Assembly (NCBI GenBank): GCA_022775045.1
Contig: JALFLB010000060.1
Coordinates: forward strand, 81,455 to 145,454
Direction: 5' to 3'
DNA length: 64,000 nucleotides
Source: Agathobacter sp.
GTDB taxonomy: Bacteria; Bacillota; Clostridia; Lachnospirales; Lachnospiraceae
Below the pieces are notes generated by a model. It searched no databases, was not told the DNA's origin, and saw nothing but the letters and a program-made list of their open reading frames with translations. A program made the position numbers and the translations under genes. Below, piece after piece: positions 55,894-64,000 of the stretch (positions within the stretch are counted from its first letter, which is position 1; each line of letters opens with the position of its first letter).

Positions 55894-56226
55894 ATTTTCT
55901 CCTCCTTAAATATGCATCGCTTTTCTTAAGCTAATTTAAGTATACTTTTATAATTTATTTAATCATCAGTCTTTCTTGCTTTTTATGTTACTTTCTTGCC
56001 ATCAGTGTCATTTTCCCCACTTTTCACAATTTCGTTTCTCTAGTTTTATGCAATATATACAACCTATTTTCCTTTTAATTGTCACTTTCTCTCTTACCTT
56101 CTTGTTGTTTAGCTAATTTTAAGTTAATTCATTAGAGACATTGTTTCTAGAACCATTTTCCTATATAATATTTTTAGAATTCATGTGACTATAATAAAAA
56201 GAGCTTTCAATAGAAGGGGAATGATT
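55894..56226. other. Divergent control region of the mannan locus
   Basis: This 333-base A/T-rich stretch separates the binding protein gene from the AraC regulator. It holds the AraC promoter, the dyad at 56142-56155, and two copies of AGCTAATTT(T)AAGT (55929-55941 and 56111-56124). The first copy sits inside CTTAAGCTAATTTAAG. I could not identify a convincing promoter for the binding protein gene, consistent with one that needs an activator. Confidence 0.6.
56141..56169 (+). promoter_or_regulatory. AraC gene promoter overlapped by an operator-like dyad
   Basis: TTGTTT and TATAAT are separated by 17 nt. The dyad TGTTTCTAGAACCA (56142-56155; 12 of 14 positions symmetric) covers the -35 and part of the spacer, where a LacI-type repressor would block polymerase. 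Confidence 0.5.
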
Positions 56227-57177
56227 ATGCAATTAGAGGATTTTGTCAGATTAACATTTACTTCGGGAAACGTTGGGCGGGAAACCATCCTTTCTAATAA
56301 AGAGCGAATCCATTTTTACAATTTTGCAGCATCTATGGCAGAAGACGCCTTTATCCATCTGATCTATGCCGGTTCTTTTCATTTTACTTCCAGTTGCACC
56401 TTTGTTCTGGAAATGCAGCCATGCTTTCAGTTCCTTTATCCCTATGAGGGGAAACTGGAGATTACCTGCAGCGATGGATGTTCCTATAACTGTCAGCCCG
56501 GACACATTCTCTTTCTATCCCCTTCTGACACTTACCATTTCCGCATCAAATCCGGGCAATGCCGCTTCTTTCAAGCCGGTTTTTCCGGCGCGGCACTGAA
56601 AACATACCGCAATTTTCTTCCATGCGATATTACATATTCCAGCTCCGGTTCAGGAGTTTCCTGTCTATCGGACTGTATTGACCACCTGCTTCGCCATGTA
56701 CTCTACCACTCCGAAGCGGATATGGTGATGTATTCCAAATGGATTAACGATATGCTCACCGAACTCAGCGTCTACGAAGCAGAATCCACCCGCCAGCGTG
56801 ATCTGATTCCATCCTATATGCTTGAGATGAAAGAACTGTTCGACCAGGAATATCAGGAGTCTTATACCCTAGAAGCCCTCGAACAGCATTTTGGGAAAAG
56901 CCGCTACCGTCTGTGCCGGGAATTCTCACAATATTTTGGGCAGTCTCCTATTCAATATCTCAATCACCGACGCATAGAAGCCGCCAAAATTCTGCTTCTG
57001 TCTACAGACCTGTCCATTCATGAGGTCGGCTCTTCCGTTGGTATTGAAAACACAAACCATTTTATCAACCTGTTTAAAAAAGAAACAGGAGCCACCCCGC
57101 TTGTATTTAAGCAGGAGGCTCCTGTGGCTATCTCTGAGCTACACTATCCTTATGCACCAGATGCCCACCGACAATGA
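56227..57177 (+). CDS. AraC-family transcriptional regulator of the mannan locus
   Basis: A 316-residue regulator beginning MQLEDFVRLTFTSG at 56227, with GGGG 7 nt upstream. The N-terminal half is a cupin-like sensor (FLYPYEGKLEITCSDG, GHILFLSPSDTYHFRI). The last 100 residues hold two helix-turn-helices (YTLEALEQHFGKSRYRLCREFSQYFG and LSIHEVGSSVGIENTNHFINLFKKETG). It is divergent from the binding protein operon and convergent with the LacI gene, with which it overlaps by 50 bp at the 3' end. It probably activates the transport operon in response to a mannan sugar. Confidence 0.88.
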   Translation: MQLEDFVRLTFTSGNVGRETILSNKERIHFYNFAASMAEDAFIHLIYAGSFHFTSSCTFVLEMQPCFQFLYPYEGKLEITCSDGCSYNCQPGHILFLSPSDTYHFRIKSGQCRFFQAGFSGAALKTYRNFLPCDITYSSSGSGVSCLSDCIDHLLRHVLYHSEADMVMYSKWINDMLTELSVYEAESTRQRDLIPSYMLEMKELFDQEYQESYTLEALEQHFGKSRYRLCREFSQYFGQSPIQYLNHRRIEAAKILLLSTDLSIHEVGSSVGIENTNHFINLFKKETGATPLVFKQEAPVAISELHYPYAPDAHRQ

Positions 57178-58144
57178 ACACGCCGGAGGTATATTTTTCG
57201 TTTGCTATTTTTTTCAGTACCTTGTGAATCGTTCTGCGCGCCATCTCCGAGATATCCACCTCAAACGTTGTAATTTCAATATCACAGATTCCCGGATAGA
57301 GATAATTATCAAAGCCCACAACAGAAATATCTGTCGGAACCTGATACCCCTCTTTTTGGAGCTTCTTGATCAAATACGCCGCCGTCAAATCACTATTACA
57401 AACAAAAGCAGTCGGCATTTCCTTTGGAAGACAAATATTTTTATCCGGGTCAATCATTCCAGTCTCCAGATCACGGTCGTCAATAATCCAGTCTTTTCGA
57501 ATCTCCAGATTATGTTCCATAATAGACTTCTGATATCCCAGATAGCGATCTGTAATACTGTTCGTTGCACAAAGAGTTCCTACGTATGCAATATCCCGGT
57601 GTCCCATATTATATAAATAATTGGTTAACATGTAGCTTCCGTAAAAACTATTTCCAATTACCGTATCCACTTCCCGCTCGTTATCGTAATAATCCATATA
57701 AACAACCGGCACCCCAGCCTCTGCCTCAAGTTTAAGCAGATATTCCCTGCTCATTGCTCCAATCACAACAACTGCATCCGCACTATGTTCCTGCACAAGT
57801 GCCGGTGTCTTTATCGTTGTTATATCATTACAGCTCACCAGTTCTAAAATGGTAAAGCAGCCTCTGCTCACCGCCTTTTTGGTCAGTTCCTGATAAAGCT
57901 GCCAGTAAAAGGATGCATATTTGTCCAGATAGATATCCCGAACGAGAACACCAATATTAAATTTCTTTGAAGCAAACTTCTTTGCTGTCGAAGGTGGCTG
58001 ATACCCCATCTCCTCTGCTAATTGCTTAATTTTTTCTCTTAATTCTTCACTTACACCTTTCTGGTCCGACAGTGCTTTAGATACCGTTACCGTACTTACA
58101 CCTACCACCGCAGCAATGTCAGCCAGTTTTACCGCCTTTGCCAT
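57128..58144 (-). CDS. LacI-family regulator of the mannan locus
   Basis: A 338-residue regulator with the helix-turn-helix and hinge at residues 1-60 (KLADIAAVVGVSTVTVSKALS, YQPPSTAKKFASKKF) and a sugar-binding-like effector domain (IGVLVRDIYLDKYASFY, VPVVYMDYYDN, HRDIAYVGTLCATNS, TAFVCNSDLTAAYL, VVGFDNYLYPG). GAGGA lies about 10 nt before the ATG. It is 12 nt after the GH36 stop, so it is the last gene of the GH113-mutase-GH36 unit, making feedback on that unit likely. Its last 50 bases overlap the AraC gene on the other strand. Confidence 0.9.
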   Translation of the reverse strand: MAKAVKLADIAAVVGVSTVTVSKALSDQKGVSEELREKIKQLAEEMGYQPPSTAKKFASKKFNIGVLVRDIYLDKYASFYWQLYQELTKKAVSRGCFTILELVSCNDITTIKTPALVQEHSADAVVVIGAMSREYLLKLEAEAGVPVVYMDYYDNEREVDTVIGNSFYGSYMLTNYLYNMGHRDIAYVGTLCATNSITDRYLGYQKSIMEHNLEIRKDWIIDDRDLETGMIDPDKNICLPKEMPTAFVCNSDLTAAYLIKKLQKEGYQVPTDISVVGFDNYLYPGICDIEITTFEVDISEMARRTIHKVLKKIANEKYTSGVFIVGGHLVHKDSVAQR

Positions 58145-58156
58145 CTTAACTAATCC

Positions 58157-60364
58157 TCACTTTATTTCATCTTGTGCTTCTGCCACCAGATGATACAGCC
58201 TGCTTTGTGCATCTCCCCACAGATCATCCATCAAAAGTCCTGCCTTCATCAACAGATCGCCTCCAAAAAGGCGGTCCTTGCCTTCGATCCGATAATTTTG
58301 CTCCGGATCCAGCCCCTGCAGGCAAATACAACGGCTGTGAAAATTTGGTCTCCCTATCACCTGAACAAAGGTTACCAGTGCTTCCCTCTTATCCTTGGAT
58401 ACAACAAGATAACAATCATACTCATGATTCTCCTGATAAGAAGCAATCCGATAATAGTCTCCTTCACGCACAAGATCATTATATTTATGATACAACGCAA
58501 CCTGCTTTGGAATCAAGTCCTGATTTTCTTTTGGGATTGTTGTGATATCCAATTCATATCCAAATGTACCGGCCAAAGCGACATTTCCTCTCGTTTCAAA
58601 AGGCGTATTTCTTCCAACCGTATGATTTGGACAGACAGAAACGTGTGCACCAATTGACGAGAGAGGATAGATCAGAGCCGTACCCTCCTGTATTTTCAGT
58701 CTCTCAACCGCATCCGTATCGTCTGAACACCAGATTTGCGGGCTGTAATACAACATTCCCGGATCGAATCTCGCACCACCGCCGGAGCAATTTTCCAATA
58801 GAAGATCCGGGAACTCTGTAATCAGGCGTTCCTGTAGTTCATACACCCCCAGCACATAGCGGTGATAAAGTTCTCCCTGTCTGTCTGCCGGAAGTGCAAA
58901 ACTCCCCATATCCGATAACTGCCGGTTCATATCCCACTTCACATATTCGATATTGGCGCTCCTGAGAATTGCTGCAACTGATTCATACACATAATCACGG
59001 ACTTCCTTGCGGCTTAAATCCAGCACATATTGATTCCGGCTCAAAGCAGCTTCTCTTCCCGGCACAGCAAGCGCCCAGTCCGGATGTTCTTCATAAAGTC
59101 TTGAATCTGGCGAAATCATCTCCGGCTCCATCCAGATACCGAATTTAAGTCCCAGTTTATTTACCCCATCCACCAGATGCTTTAATCCACCGGTAATTTT
59201 CTTCTCATTGACGAACCAGTCCCCAAGGCTTGTCGAATCGTCATTGCGGTTCCCGAACCACCCATCATCCATAACCAGCATCTCGATTCCAAGTTCCGCT
59301 GCTTTTCTTGCAATCGCAAGAAGTTTTTCGGTATCAAAATCAAAATAAGTTGCCTCCCAATTGTTAATCAGAATTGGCCGCTTACTATGGGCATACTTGC
59401 TTCTTATCATATGATTTCGATAAAAATCATGCAGATTCCTTGTCATATTGCCAAGGCCCGCTTCTGAATAAGTCAGCACCACCTCCGGCGCAGTAAAAGC
59501 TTCCCCCTGATTCAGCTTCCAGCAAAAATCCTCCGCATTGATCCCCATCGTTACACGAATCGAATCAAACTGGCTCTTCTCAATCTGTGCGGTAAAATTG
59601 CCGGAATATACAAAATGCATTGCATAGACCTCGCCTTGCTTCTGCGTGGTCTGCGGGTCCATCCATGCAAGAAATGGATGCTCCTGATGAGAACTTTCCC
59701 CGCGAACAGATCCAACACTCTGTTTCCCATATCCAATCTTCTTGCGCTCAATCTGGCGCTCACGTGCCCAAGAACCATGCAGCATCAGCCATTCATAATC
59801 CCGGTCATCCATGTCAATACATGCCGAGTAAACCTTTGTCAGATAGATGTCCTGCTCTCCGGCATTGATGATTCGCACACTTCTTGTAATGACATCTTCC
59901 TTTTCAAAAACCGAGTAAAGCAGTTCTGCTTCCAAACCAAGCACCTGATCCCTACAGGTGAGAATCAATGTCTGACACTCCCCATCCTTGGCAAAAGAAG
60001 CCGGAAGTCCTTCGAGTGCCGGCTTCCCGTCTACAATCTCATGCGACTGATAAGTCAAGCTGACAACAGAATGGCCTTCCTTTGTCCGTACACGGATACA
60101 TCCTTCGCGGTAATCCCCTGCACCGTGCCCCGGATATTCCATCGGGAATGTGTCCATAAACGAACAACGCTCACGGTTGTTGACCGATGGAACAAACGGA
60201 TTTTCTTCCGTCCTCATCAGATATAACGCATCCTGCATACGGAGCTTTGCCCCATAATAAATATGTCCGACAAACTGTTCCTGATCCACTATTCCAATCA
60301 TGTAACTGGTATGTGCACTATCAAGTTTAAAAATTTTTGTTTTCTCATCATATGTAATTGCCAT
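58157..60364 (-). CDS. GH36 alpha-galactosidase
   Basis: A 735-residue intracellular enzyme removing alpha-1,6-galactose branches, as in galactomannan side chains. The barrel has MLVMDDGWFGNRNDD, EYVKWDMNRQLSD with the nucleophile Asp, and IWCSDDTDAVERL with the acid/base Asp. ENCSGGGARFDPGML and the large N-terminal beta-supersandwich are typical of the tetrameric bacterial GH36 group. AAGGAG lies 12 nt before the ATG. In the mannan locus it would clear galactose from imported manno-oligosaccharides before epimerase and phosphorylases act. Confidence 0.94.
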   Translation of the reverse strand: MAITYDEKTKIFKLDSAHTSYMIGIVDQEQFVGHIYYGAKLRMQDALYLMRTEENPFVPSVNNRERCSFMDTFPMEYPGHGAGDYREGCIRVRTKEGHSVVSLTYQSHEIVDGKPALEGLPASFAKDGECQTLILTCRDQVLGLEAELLYSVFEKEDVITRSVRIINAGEQDIYLTKVYSACIDMDDRDYEWLMLHGSWARERQIERKKIGYGKQSVGSVRGESSHQEHPFLAWMDPQTTQKQGEVYAMHFVYSGNFTAQIEKSQFDSIRVTMGINAEDFCWKLNQGEAFTAPEVVLTYSEAGLGNMTRNLHDFYRNHMIRSKYAHSKRPILINNWEATYFDFDTEKLLAIARKAAELGIEMLVMDDGWFGNRNDDSTSLGDWFVNEKKITGGLKHLVDGVNKLGLKFGIWMEPEMISPDSRLYEEHPDWALAVPGREAALSRNQYVLDLSRKEVRDYVYESVAAILRSANIEYVKWDMNRQLSDMGSFALPADRQGELYHRYVLGVYELQERLITEFPDLLLENCSGGGARFDPGMLYYSPQIWCSDDTDAVERLKIQEGTALIYPLSSIGAHVSVCPNHTVGRNTPFETRGNVALAGTFGYELDITTIPKENQDLIPKQVALYHKYNDLVREGDYYRIASYQENHEYDCYLVVSKDKREALVTFVQVIGRPNFHSRCICLQGLDPEQNYRIEGKDRLFGGDLLMKAGLLMDDLWGDAQSRLYHLVAEAQDEIK

Positions 60365-60394
60365 ATACCCGATGATCTCCTTATCAATAATTCT

Positions 60395-61132
60395 TTACTC
60401 TTCCCCTAATATTTCTAGAATGAGCGCCGTAGCCAGTTCCCCATGGGCTGCATGATCTTGAATTCCGACTACAGCACCATTCGGATACCAGCCGGATTTC
60501 TGAATCCAATCATTATCTGCCGAAAGACGAATCCCAACAGGATAGGTCTTCCCGCTTTCGATTCCTTTTACATAAACCAGATCATCCTCATATTTTTCAA
60601 TTACTTCCGCCGGCAGATAGCTATTCAGATCTGCCAGATACTCGAATTCTCCGATACTGTAAAGAACATCCTCATCCGCAAAGAACACATCTACAGCTCC
60701 CGCCATCAGCTGCGTCTGTATCGTCTGCAGATTGGACTGGCTTACCGAATCCTCCGCTGTGGGCGAAACACCGAGACTTGCATTGACACTGACCTCTTCT
60801 TTACTCAGATCCACACCATTTTTCTCAAGAAATTCTGTATAAAAAGAATCCTCATCCGCCGGACTTGCCTCCTGCGTTGTATTGACCGCAAGAATGCCAA
60901 GTCCGATATCCTTGGCAAAGATGAAATGCAGAATCAAAAAGAGAACAATTCCAATCAGAAACACGGATACCAGAATATTAATCCCATAATATTCTGCAAT
61001 AAAAGCGATTTTGTCTTTGCCATTCATATCTTTTAGCTTTTCCCGCGTACTTCTCCGATCCTCCGGCTGATAAAAAACAGAATCCTCCGGCAGCTTCGCG
61101 AAATCCGGGCGTACATTCTTCTCATCCTGCAT
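60395..61132 (-). CDS. Unknown single-pass membrane protein in the mannan locus
   Basis: A 245-residue protein that I cannot assign. About 45 charged cytoplasmic residues (SVFYQPEDRRSTREKLKDMNGKDK) precede one membrane helix at about 50-72 (GINILVSVFLIGIVLFLILHFIF). The 170-residue outside part includes IQTQLMAGAVDVFFADEDVL, YLADLNSYLPAEVIEKYEDD and TYPVGIRLSADNDW, reminiscent of a lobe of a sugar-binding protein. GGAGG is 7 nt before the ATG. It sits between mutase and GH36 genes with short gaps. A sensor or transporter accessory role would fit the setting but is speculative. Confidence 0.6.
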   Translation of the reverse strand: MQDEKNVRPDFAKLPEDSVFYQPEDRRSTREKLKDMNGKDKIAFIAEYYGINILVSVFLIGIVLFLILHFIFAKDIGLGILAVNTTQEASPADEDSFYTEFLEKNGVDLSKEEVSVNASLGVSPTAEDSVSQSNLQTIQTQLMAGAVDVFFADEDVLYSIGEFEYLADLNSYLPAEVIEKYEDDLVYVKGIESGKTYPVGIRLSADNDWIQKSGWYPNGAVVGIQDHAAHGELATALILEILGEE

Positions 61133-61159
61133 AAATCTTCCTCCACCCCAGGGTATTCT

Positions 61160-62887
61160 CTAATTCTCAGCGTACGCAAGCATTGCCATCTTTAATGACT
61201 CCAGCTTCTGCGCAGAATCCTCAAGGGAATCTCCCACAACGCCAAAATAAAATTTAATCTTCGGCTCTGTTCCGGACGGACGCACACAGCACCACGCTCC
61301 ATCACTCAATTCATAATAAAGTACATTGCTGTTTGGAAGTCCGGTCGACTCCGTCTTACCCGTTGCAAGCTCTGTCCGGACATCATTCTGGTAATCCCGA
61401 AGTGCAATCACTGCATGACTGCCGATCTGTTTCGGCGGATTCTCTCTCATCTTTGTCATCATGGCCTGAATCTGCGCAGCACCATCCATTCCCTTGAGCG
61501 TCATCGTCTCAAGGCCTTCTTTGTAGAATCCATACTTCTCGTAAAGATCGACCATCGCATCCCAAAGTGTCATTCCTTTTTGTTTGCACCAGGAAGCAAC
61601 TTCACACAGCATCATAACTGCCACGCAGGCATCCTTGTCTCTTGCATAAGTTCCCGCCAGACAGCCATAGCTTTCCTCAAGACCAAATACATATTCATAT
61701 GTATGCTGCTGCTCGAATAACTTAATCTGTTCACCAATAAATTTAAATCCGGTCAATACCTCAATCAGTTTTACCCCGTAATCCTTTGCAATCACTTTCG
61801 CCATATCTGTTGTTACAATCGTCTCAACCAGTGCTCCGTTTTCCGGCAGGGTTCCTGTTGCTTTGCGTTCACGCAAAATATACTCTGCAATCAGCATACC
61901 GGACATATTACCGGTAAAACTTACGTATTCACCGGTTGTAGTATCTTTCGCATAAACGCCGAGACGGTCCGCATCCGGATCTGTTGCAAGAACAATATCT
62001 GCATCCACCTCCTTGGCCAGCGCCAGCGCCAGCTTAAACGCCTTCGGTGACTCCGGATTCGGATAAGAAACTGTCGGGAAATTACCGTCCGGTTTTTCCT
62101 GCTCCGGAACTACATAGACGTTCTCGAAACCAAGTTCCTTAAGCACCCGTCGCACCGGAAGATTTCCCGTTCCATGCAGAGGTGTATAAACAATCTTAAT
62201 ATCCTTCGCCACCGCCTTGATAATCTCTGGATGAATCGACTGTTTCTTGAGCTGTTCCATATACTTGTCATCCAGCTCGGCTCCAATCACCTGATAAAGT
62301 CCTGCGGTCTTTGCAGCTTCCTTATCCATTGTTTTTACCTGATCAAAAGAAGTAACCTTTGCCACCTCCGCCAGAATATTCTTATCATGAGGCGGTGTAA
62401 TCTGTGCACCATCCTCCCAATATACTTTATAACCGTTATATTCTCTTGGATTATGACTTGCAGTAATGACAATCCCCGCAATACATGAGAGCTCACGCAC
62501 AGCAAATGAAAGCTCCGGTGTCGGTCGAAGACTTTCAAACACATACGCCCTGATTCCGTTCGCATTCAGGCATAGAGCTGCTTCATCCGCAAATTCCAGA
62601 GACATAATTCTGGAATCATAAGCAATTGCAACCCCCTTCTTTTGCCCATTCTGGGAAATGATGTAATTCGCAAGCCCCTGTGTTGCCTGTCTTACGGTAT
62701 AAATATTCATGCGGTTGGTACCGGCTCCGATTACTCCGCGCAATCCGCCTGTTCCAAATTCCAACTGGCGATAGAAACGATCCTGAATCTCTTCCTCATT
62801 CCCCTCAATCGCCTTCAGTTCCTCCTTCGTTGCATCATCAAAATAACTGTCGGTACACCACTTCTGATACTCTTCTTTGTAATTCAT
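61160..62887 (-). CDS. Phosphohexomutase (phosphomannomutase/phosphoglucomutase)
   Basis: A 575-residue alpha-D-phosphohexomutase interconverting hexose-1- and hexose-6-phosphates. The active serine lies in VITASHNPREYNGYK, the magnesium loop is ATDPDADRLGV, the sugar-binding loop is GLEESYGCLAGTYARDKDA, and the phosphate loop is RPSGTEPKIKFYF. The start ATG 62887 has AAGGAG 7 nt upstream, better spaced than the ATG one codon earlier. In this locus its job would be mannose-1-phosphate, produced by the GH130 enzymes, to mannose-6-phosphate; glucose phosphates are probably also substrates. Confidence 0.93.
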   Translation of the reverse strand: MNYKEEYQKWCTDSYFDDATKEELKAIEGNEEEIQDRFYRQLEFGTGGLRGVIGAGTNRMNIYTVRQATQGLANYIISQNGQKKGVAIAYDSRIMSLEFADEAALCLNANGIRAYVFESLRPTPELSFAVRELSCIAGIVITASHNPREYNGYKVYWEDGAQITPPHDKNILAEVAKVTSFDQVKTMDKEAAKTAGLYQVIGAELDDKYMEQLKKQSIHPEIIKAVAKDIKIVYTPLHGTGNLPVRRVLKELGFENVYVVPEQEKPDGNFPTVSYPNPESPKAFKLALALAKEVDADIVLATDPDADRLGVYAKDTTTGEYVSFTGNMSGMLIAEYILRERKATGTLPENGALVETIVTTDMAKVIAKDYGVKLIEVLTGFKFIGEQIKLFEQQHTYEYVFGLEESYGCLAGTYARDKDACVAVMMLCEVASWCKQKGMTLWDAMVDLYEKYGFYKEGLETMTLKGMDGAAQIQAMMTKMRENPPKQIGSHAVIALRDYQNDVRTELATGKTESTGLPNSNVLYYELSDGAWCCVRPSGTEPKIKFYFGVVGDSLEDSAQKLESLKMAMLAYAEN

Positions 62888-62942
62888 CATTCCACTCCTT
62901 TACATTCCTATCATTTTCTATTTCCTAGTATAACACCATTTT

Positions 62943-62957
62943 CTATACAATGTATAG
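62943..62957. repeat. Short palindrome upstream of the mutase gene
   Basis: CTATACA-A-TGTATAG is a perfect 7-bp dyad around one base in the 95-nt gap between the GH113 and mutase genes, about 56 nt before the mutase start. It may be a regulator site or part of a promoter. Confidence 0.4.
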
Positions 62958-62982
62958 TATTTTTAAGTAAAATTACTTTATT

Positions 62983-63918
62983 TTAGCTTAATCTTTGATA
63001 ATACTCCAAAATCACTTGTTCTGCCGGTTTTGCATAAATTTCATAATCCTTGCGAAGAAGTGCCTCTGACTCGGGATACAGACTGCCGCCCCACGACCAC
63101 ATGGCCCATCCTCTGACCCAGTCCCGTTTGGTACAGGCTTCAAACATTGCACGATACCAGTCTGCCTGTCCCCGGGCATCTGCCTCCCCTCTCAACGTCC
63201 AGTCATTCGGCACGCAATTGGAATTTTTGACAGACATACAACCTGCCTCTGCAAAGAAAAACGGCTTATGAAACTTCGTCACCACCTGTTCAATGCGATT
63301 CAGCTGGTTCTCCCAATCATCAATCGGATAATAACCGCTCGAAGAAATCACATCAAGTGCATCCCACCAGGTCACATGCCCCTCCTGATACTTGTCGGTA
63401 TTGTAGGACACCAGCCCTTTATACTCTCTTCTCACGTCCGCAATCAGCTGACGCCACTCTTTTTGCCGATGCTCCGTCTGCACCATTTCACATCCGGTAA
63501 TATACATCTCCACGCCCATCTTCTGGGCAATTTTCGCATAGTGTGTGTGGAACTTTGTATGAGAGGCAAACCAGTTTTCCCACTTGGGTTCACAGGGCAC
63601 CTCAACATCAAAAAAACTGATGTGTGCTCGCCATGTTCCATCATCGCAGTTCACCGTCGGTTTGAGTGCCACCGCAAGTCCAATATCATGCGCATATTCA
63701 ATCATTGAACACAACTCATCATCATCCACATTGCGGTCACACTGAAAATCCATTTTCTCAGAGAAAGCATTTTTCTGTCTTGCATTTGGGGCAAGTACTA
63801 CAAAATTCGCCCCCGTCCGTGTTTTCATCTGTCTCAAGCTTTCCTTCGCCTTCTCCCCACTTAAGCTTCCTCTTCCGGAAAAGGGGGAAAACGTAATTCC
63901 ACATAAATACTTTTCCAT
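62983..63918 (-). CDS. GH113 beta-mannanase/exo-mannosidase
   Basis: A 311-residue (beta/alpha)8 glycosidase without signal peptide. Clan GH-A positions are visible: the acid/base Glu in MYITGCEMVQTEHR and the nucleophile Glu in PFFFAEAGCMS. NFVVLAPNARQKN, HISFFDVEVPCEP and GWAMWSWGGSLYP fit GH113. The start MEKYLCGITFSPF at 63918 has AGGGA 7 nt upstream; the earlier ATG five codons back lacks a site. In Roseburia intestinalis the corresponding enzyme works inside the cell on imported manno-oligosaccharides, and the lack of a signal here agrees. Confidence 0.88.
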   Translation of the reverse strand: MEKYLCGITFSPFSGRGSLSGEKAKESLRQMKTRTGANFVVLAPNARQKNAFSEKMDFQCDRNVDDDELCSMIEYAHDIGLAVALKPTVNCDDGTWRAHISFFDVEVPCEPKWENWFASHTKFHTHYAKIAQKMGVEMYITGCEMVQTEHRQKEWRQLIADVRREYKGLVSYNTDKYQEGHVTWWDALDVISSSGYYPIDDWENQLNRIEQVVTKFHKPFFFAEAGCMSVKNSNCVPNDWTLRGEADARGQADWYRAMFEACTKRDWVRGWAMWSWGGSLYPESEALLRKDYEIYAKPAEQVILEYYQRLS

Positions 63919-63945
63919 ATTTCTATCCCTCATCTGAATGTTATT

Positions 63946-64000
63946 TTACTTTGGCAGCACAAGCGCCAGTGCTCCTTTTATTCCCTGCATGCCTCCAAGT
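63946..64000 (-). CDS. C-terminal end of an unidentified protein
   Basis: The minus strand at the right edge ends an open frame with LGGMQGIKGALALVLPK then TAA, 27 nt before the GH113 gene. The hydrophobic Gly/Ala-rich ending resembles the last helix of ROK-family sugar kinases or regulators, but 18 residues are too few to decide. Confidence 0.35.
   Translation of the reverse strand, partial: LGGMQGIKGALALVLPK

Overview
The window looks like a chromosome segment from a gut Lachnospiraceae bacterium (Clostridia, low-to-moderate GC), probably near the Roseburia/Agathobacter group. This is an inference from gene content and order: an ammonium transporter fused to a P-II domain, type III glutamine synthetase, small Lachnospiraceae-type proteins (DUF4250-, DUF6472-, DUF6465- and DUF6106-like), HprK/HPr-type carbon control, Gram-positive Shine-Dalgarno sites and lipoproteins, and a beta-mannan locus built like the one described in Roseburia intestinalis. 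I see no phage, insertion sequence or CRISPR array.

Layout. 1-6.4 kb: the start of a penicillin-binding protein 1A gene, then nitrogen assimilation (amt-glnB fusion, glnN), class II fructose-bisphosphate aldolase and a lipid-kinase-like gene, all on the minus strand. 6.4-15.5 kb: a minus-strand housekeeping run transcribed ftsH, uvrC, hprK, M18 aminopeptidase, murB, rapZ, whiA. pyrG diverges from ftsH. 17.4-22.3 kb: an ABC exporter-like operon, one permease of which is broken by a T10 tract, facing a BlaI repressor / M56 protease / small secreted protein operon. The two operons fire from back-to-back promoters whose -35 boxes lie inside one perfect 18-bp palindrome. 22.3-28.9 kb: a maltodextrin import locus (GH13 enzyme, MalG, MalF, binding protein) with a divergent LacI regulator.

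28.9-36.9 kb: a WYL regulator that appears to be leaderless, three small proteins, PutP, a cytidylate-kinase-like protein, a NhaD-type antiporter, an intergenic structured element with a six-codon ORF, glutamate racemase and a YvyF-like zinc protein. 37-43.5 kb: glycogen debranching enzyme, tRNA-Phe and tRNA-Gly behind a perfect consensus promoter, a DUF6465-like protein, an HPr-like protein lacking the usual Arg17, and a large membrane-anchored protein with an apparently dead C39-like domain. 43.5-49 kb: GH31 glucosidase, SH3b protein, DUF3737 protein, NodB-type deacetylase and mannose-6-phosphate isomerase.

49-64 kb: the beta-mannan locus. One half reads binding protein, two permeases, mannobiose/cellobiose 2-epimerase, GH130_1 and GH130_2 phosphorylases. 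The other reads GH113, phosphohexomutase, an unknown membrane protein, GH36 alpha-galactosidase and LacI, with an AraC regulator between. Inferred flow: galactosylated manno-oligosaccharides are imported by ABC transport, trimmed by GH36 and GH113, epimerised to mannosyl-glucose and cut by the phosphorylases. Mannose-1-phosphate then passes through the mutase to mannose-6-phosphate and through ManA to fructose-6-phosphate. Neither sugar transporter has its own ATPase here, so a shared MsmX-type ATPase elsewhere is likely. No secreted endo-mannanase is present in the window.

Start codons were often moved downstream of the ORF-track start to fit visible Shine-Dalgarno sites. All family names come from reading the protein sequences without database searches.
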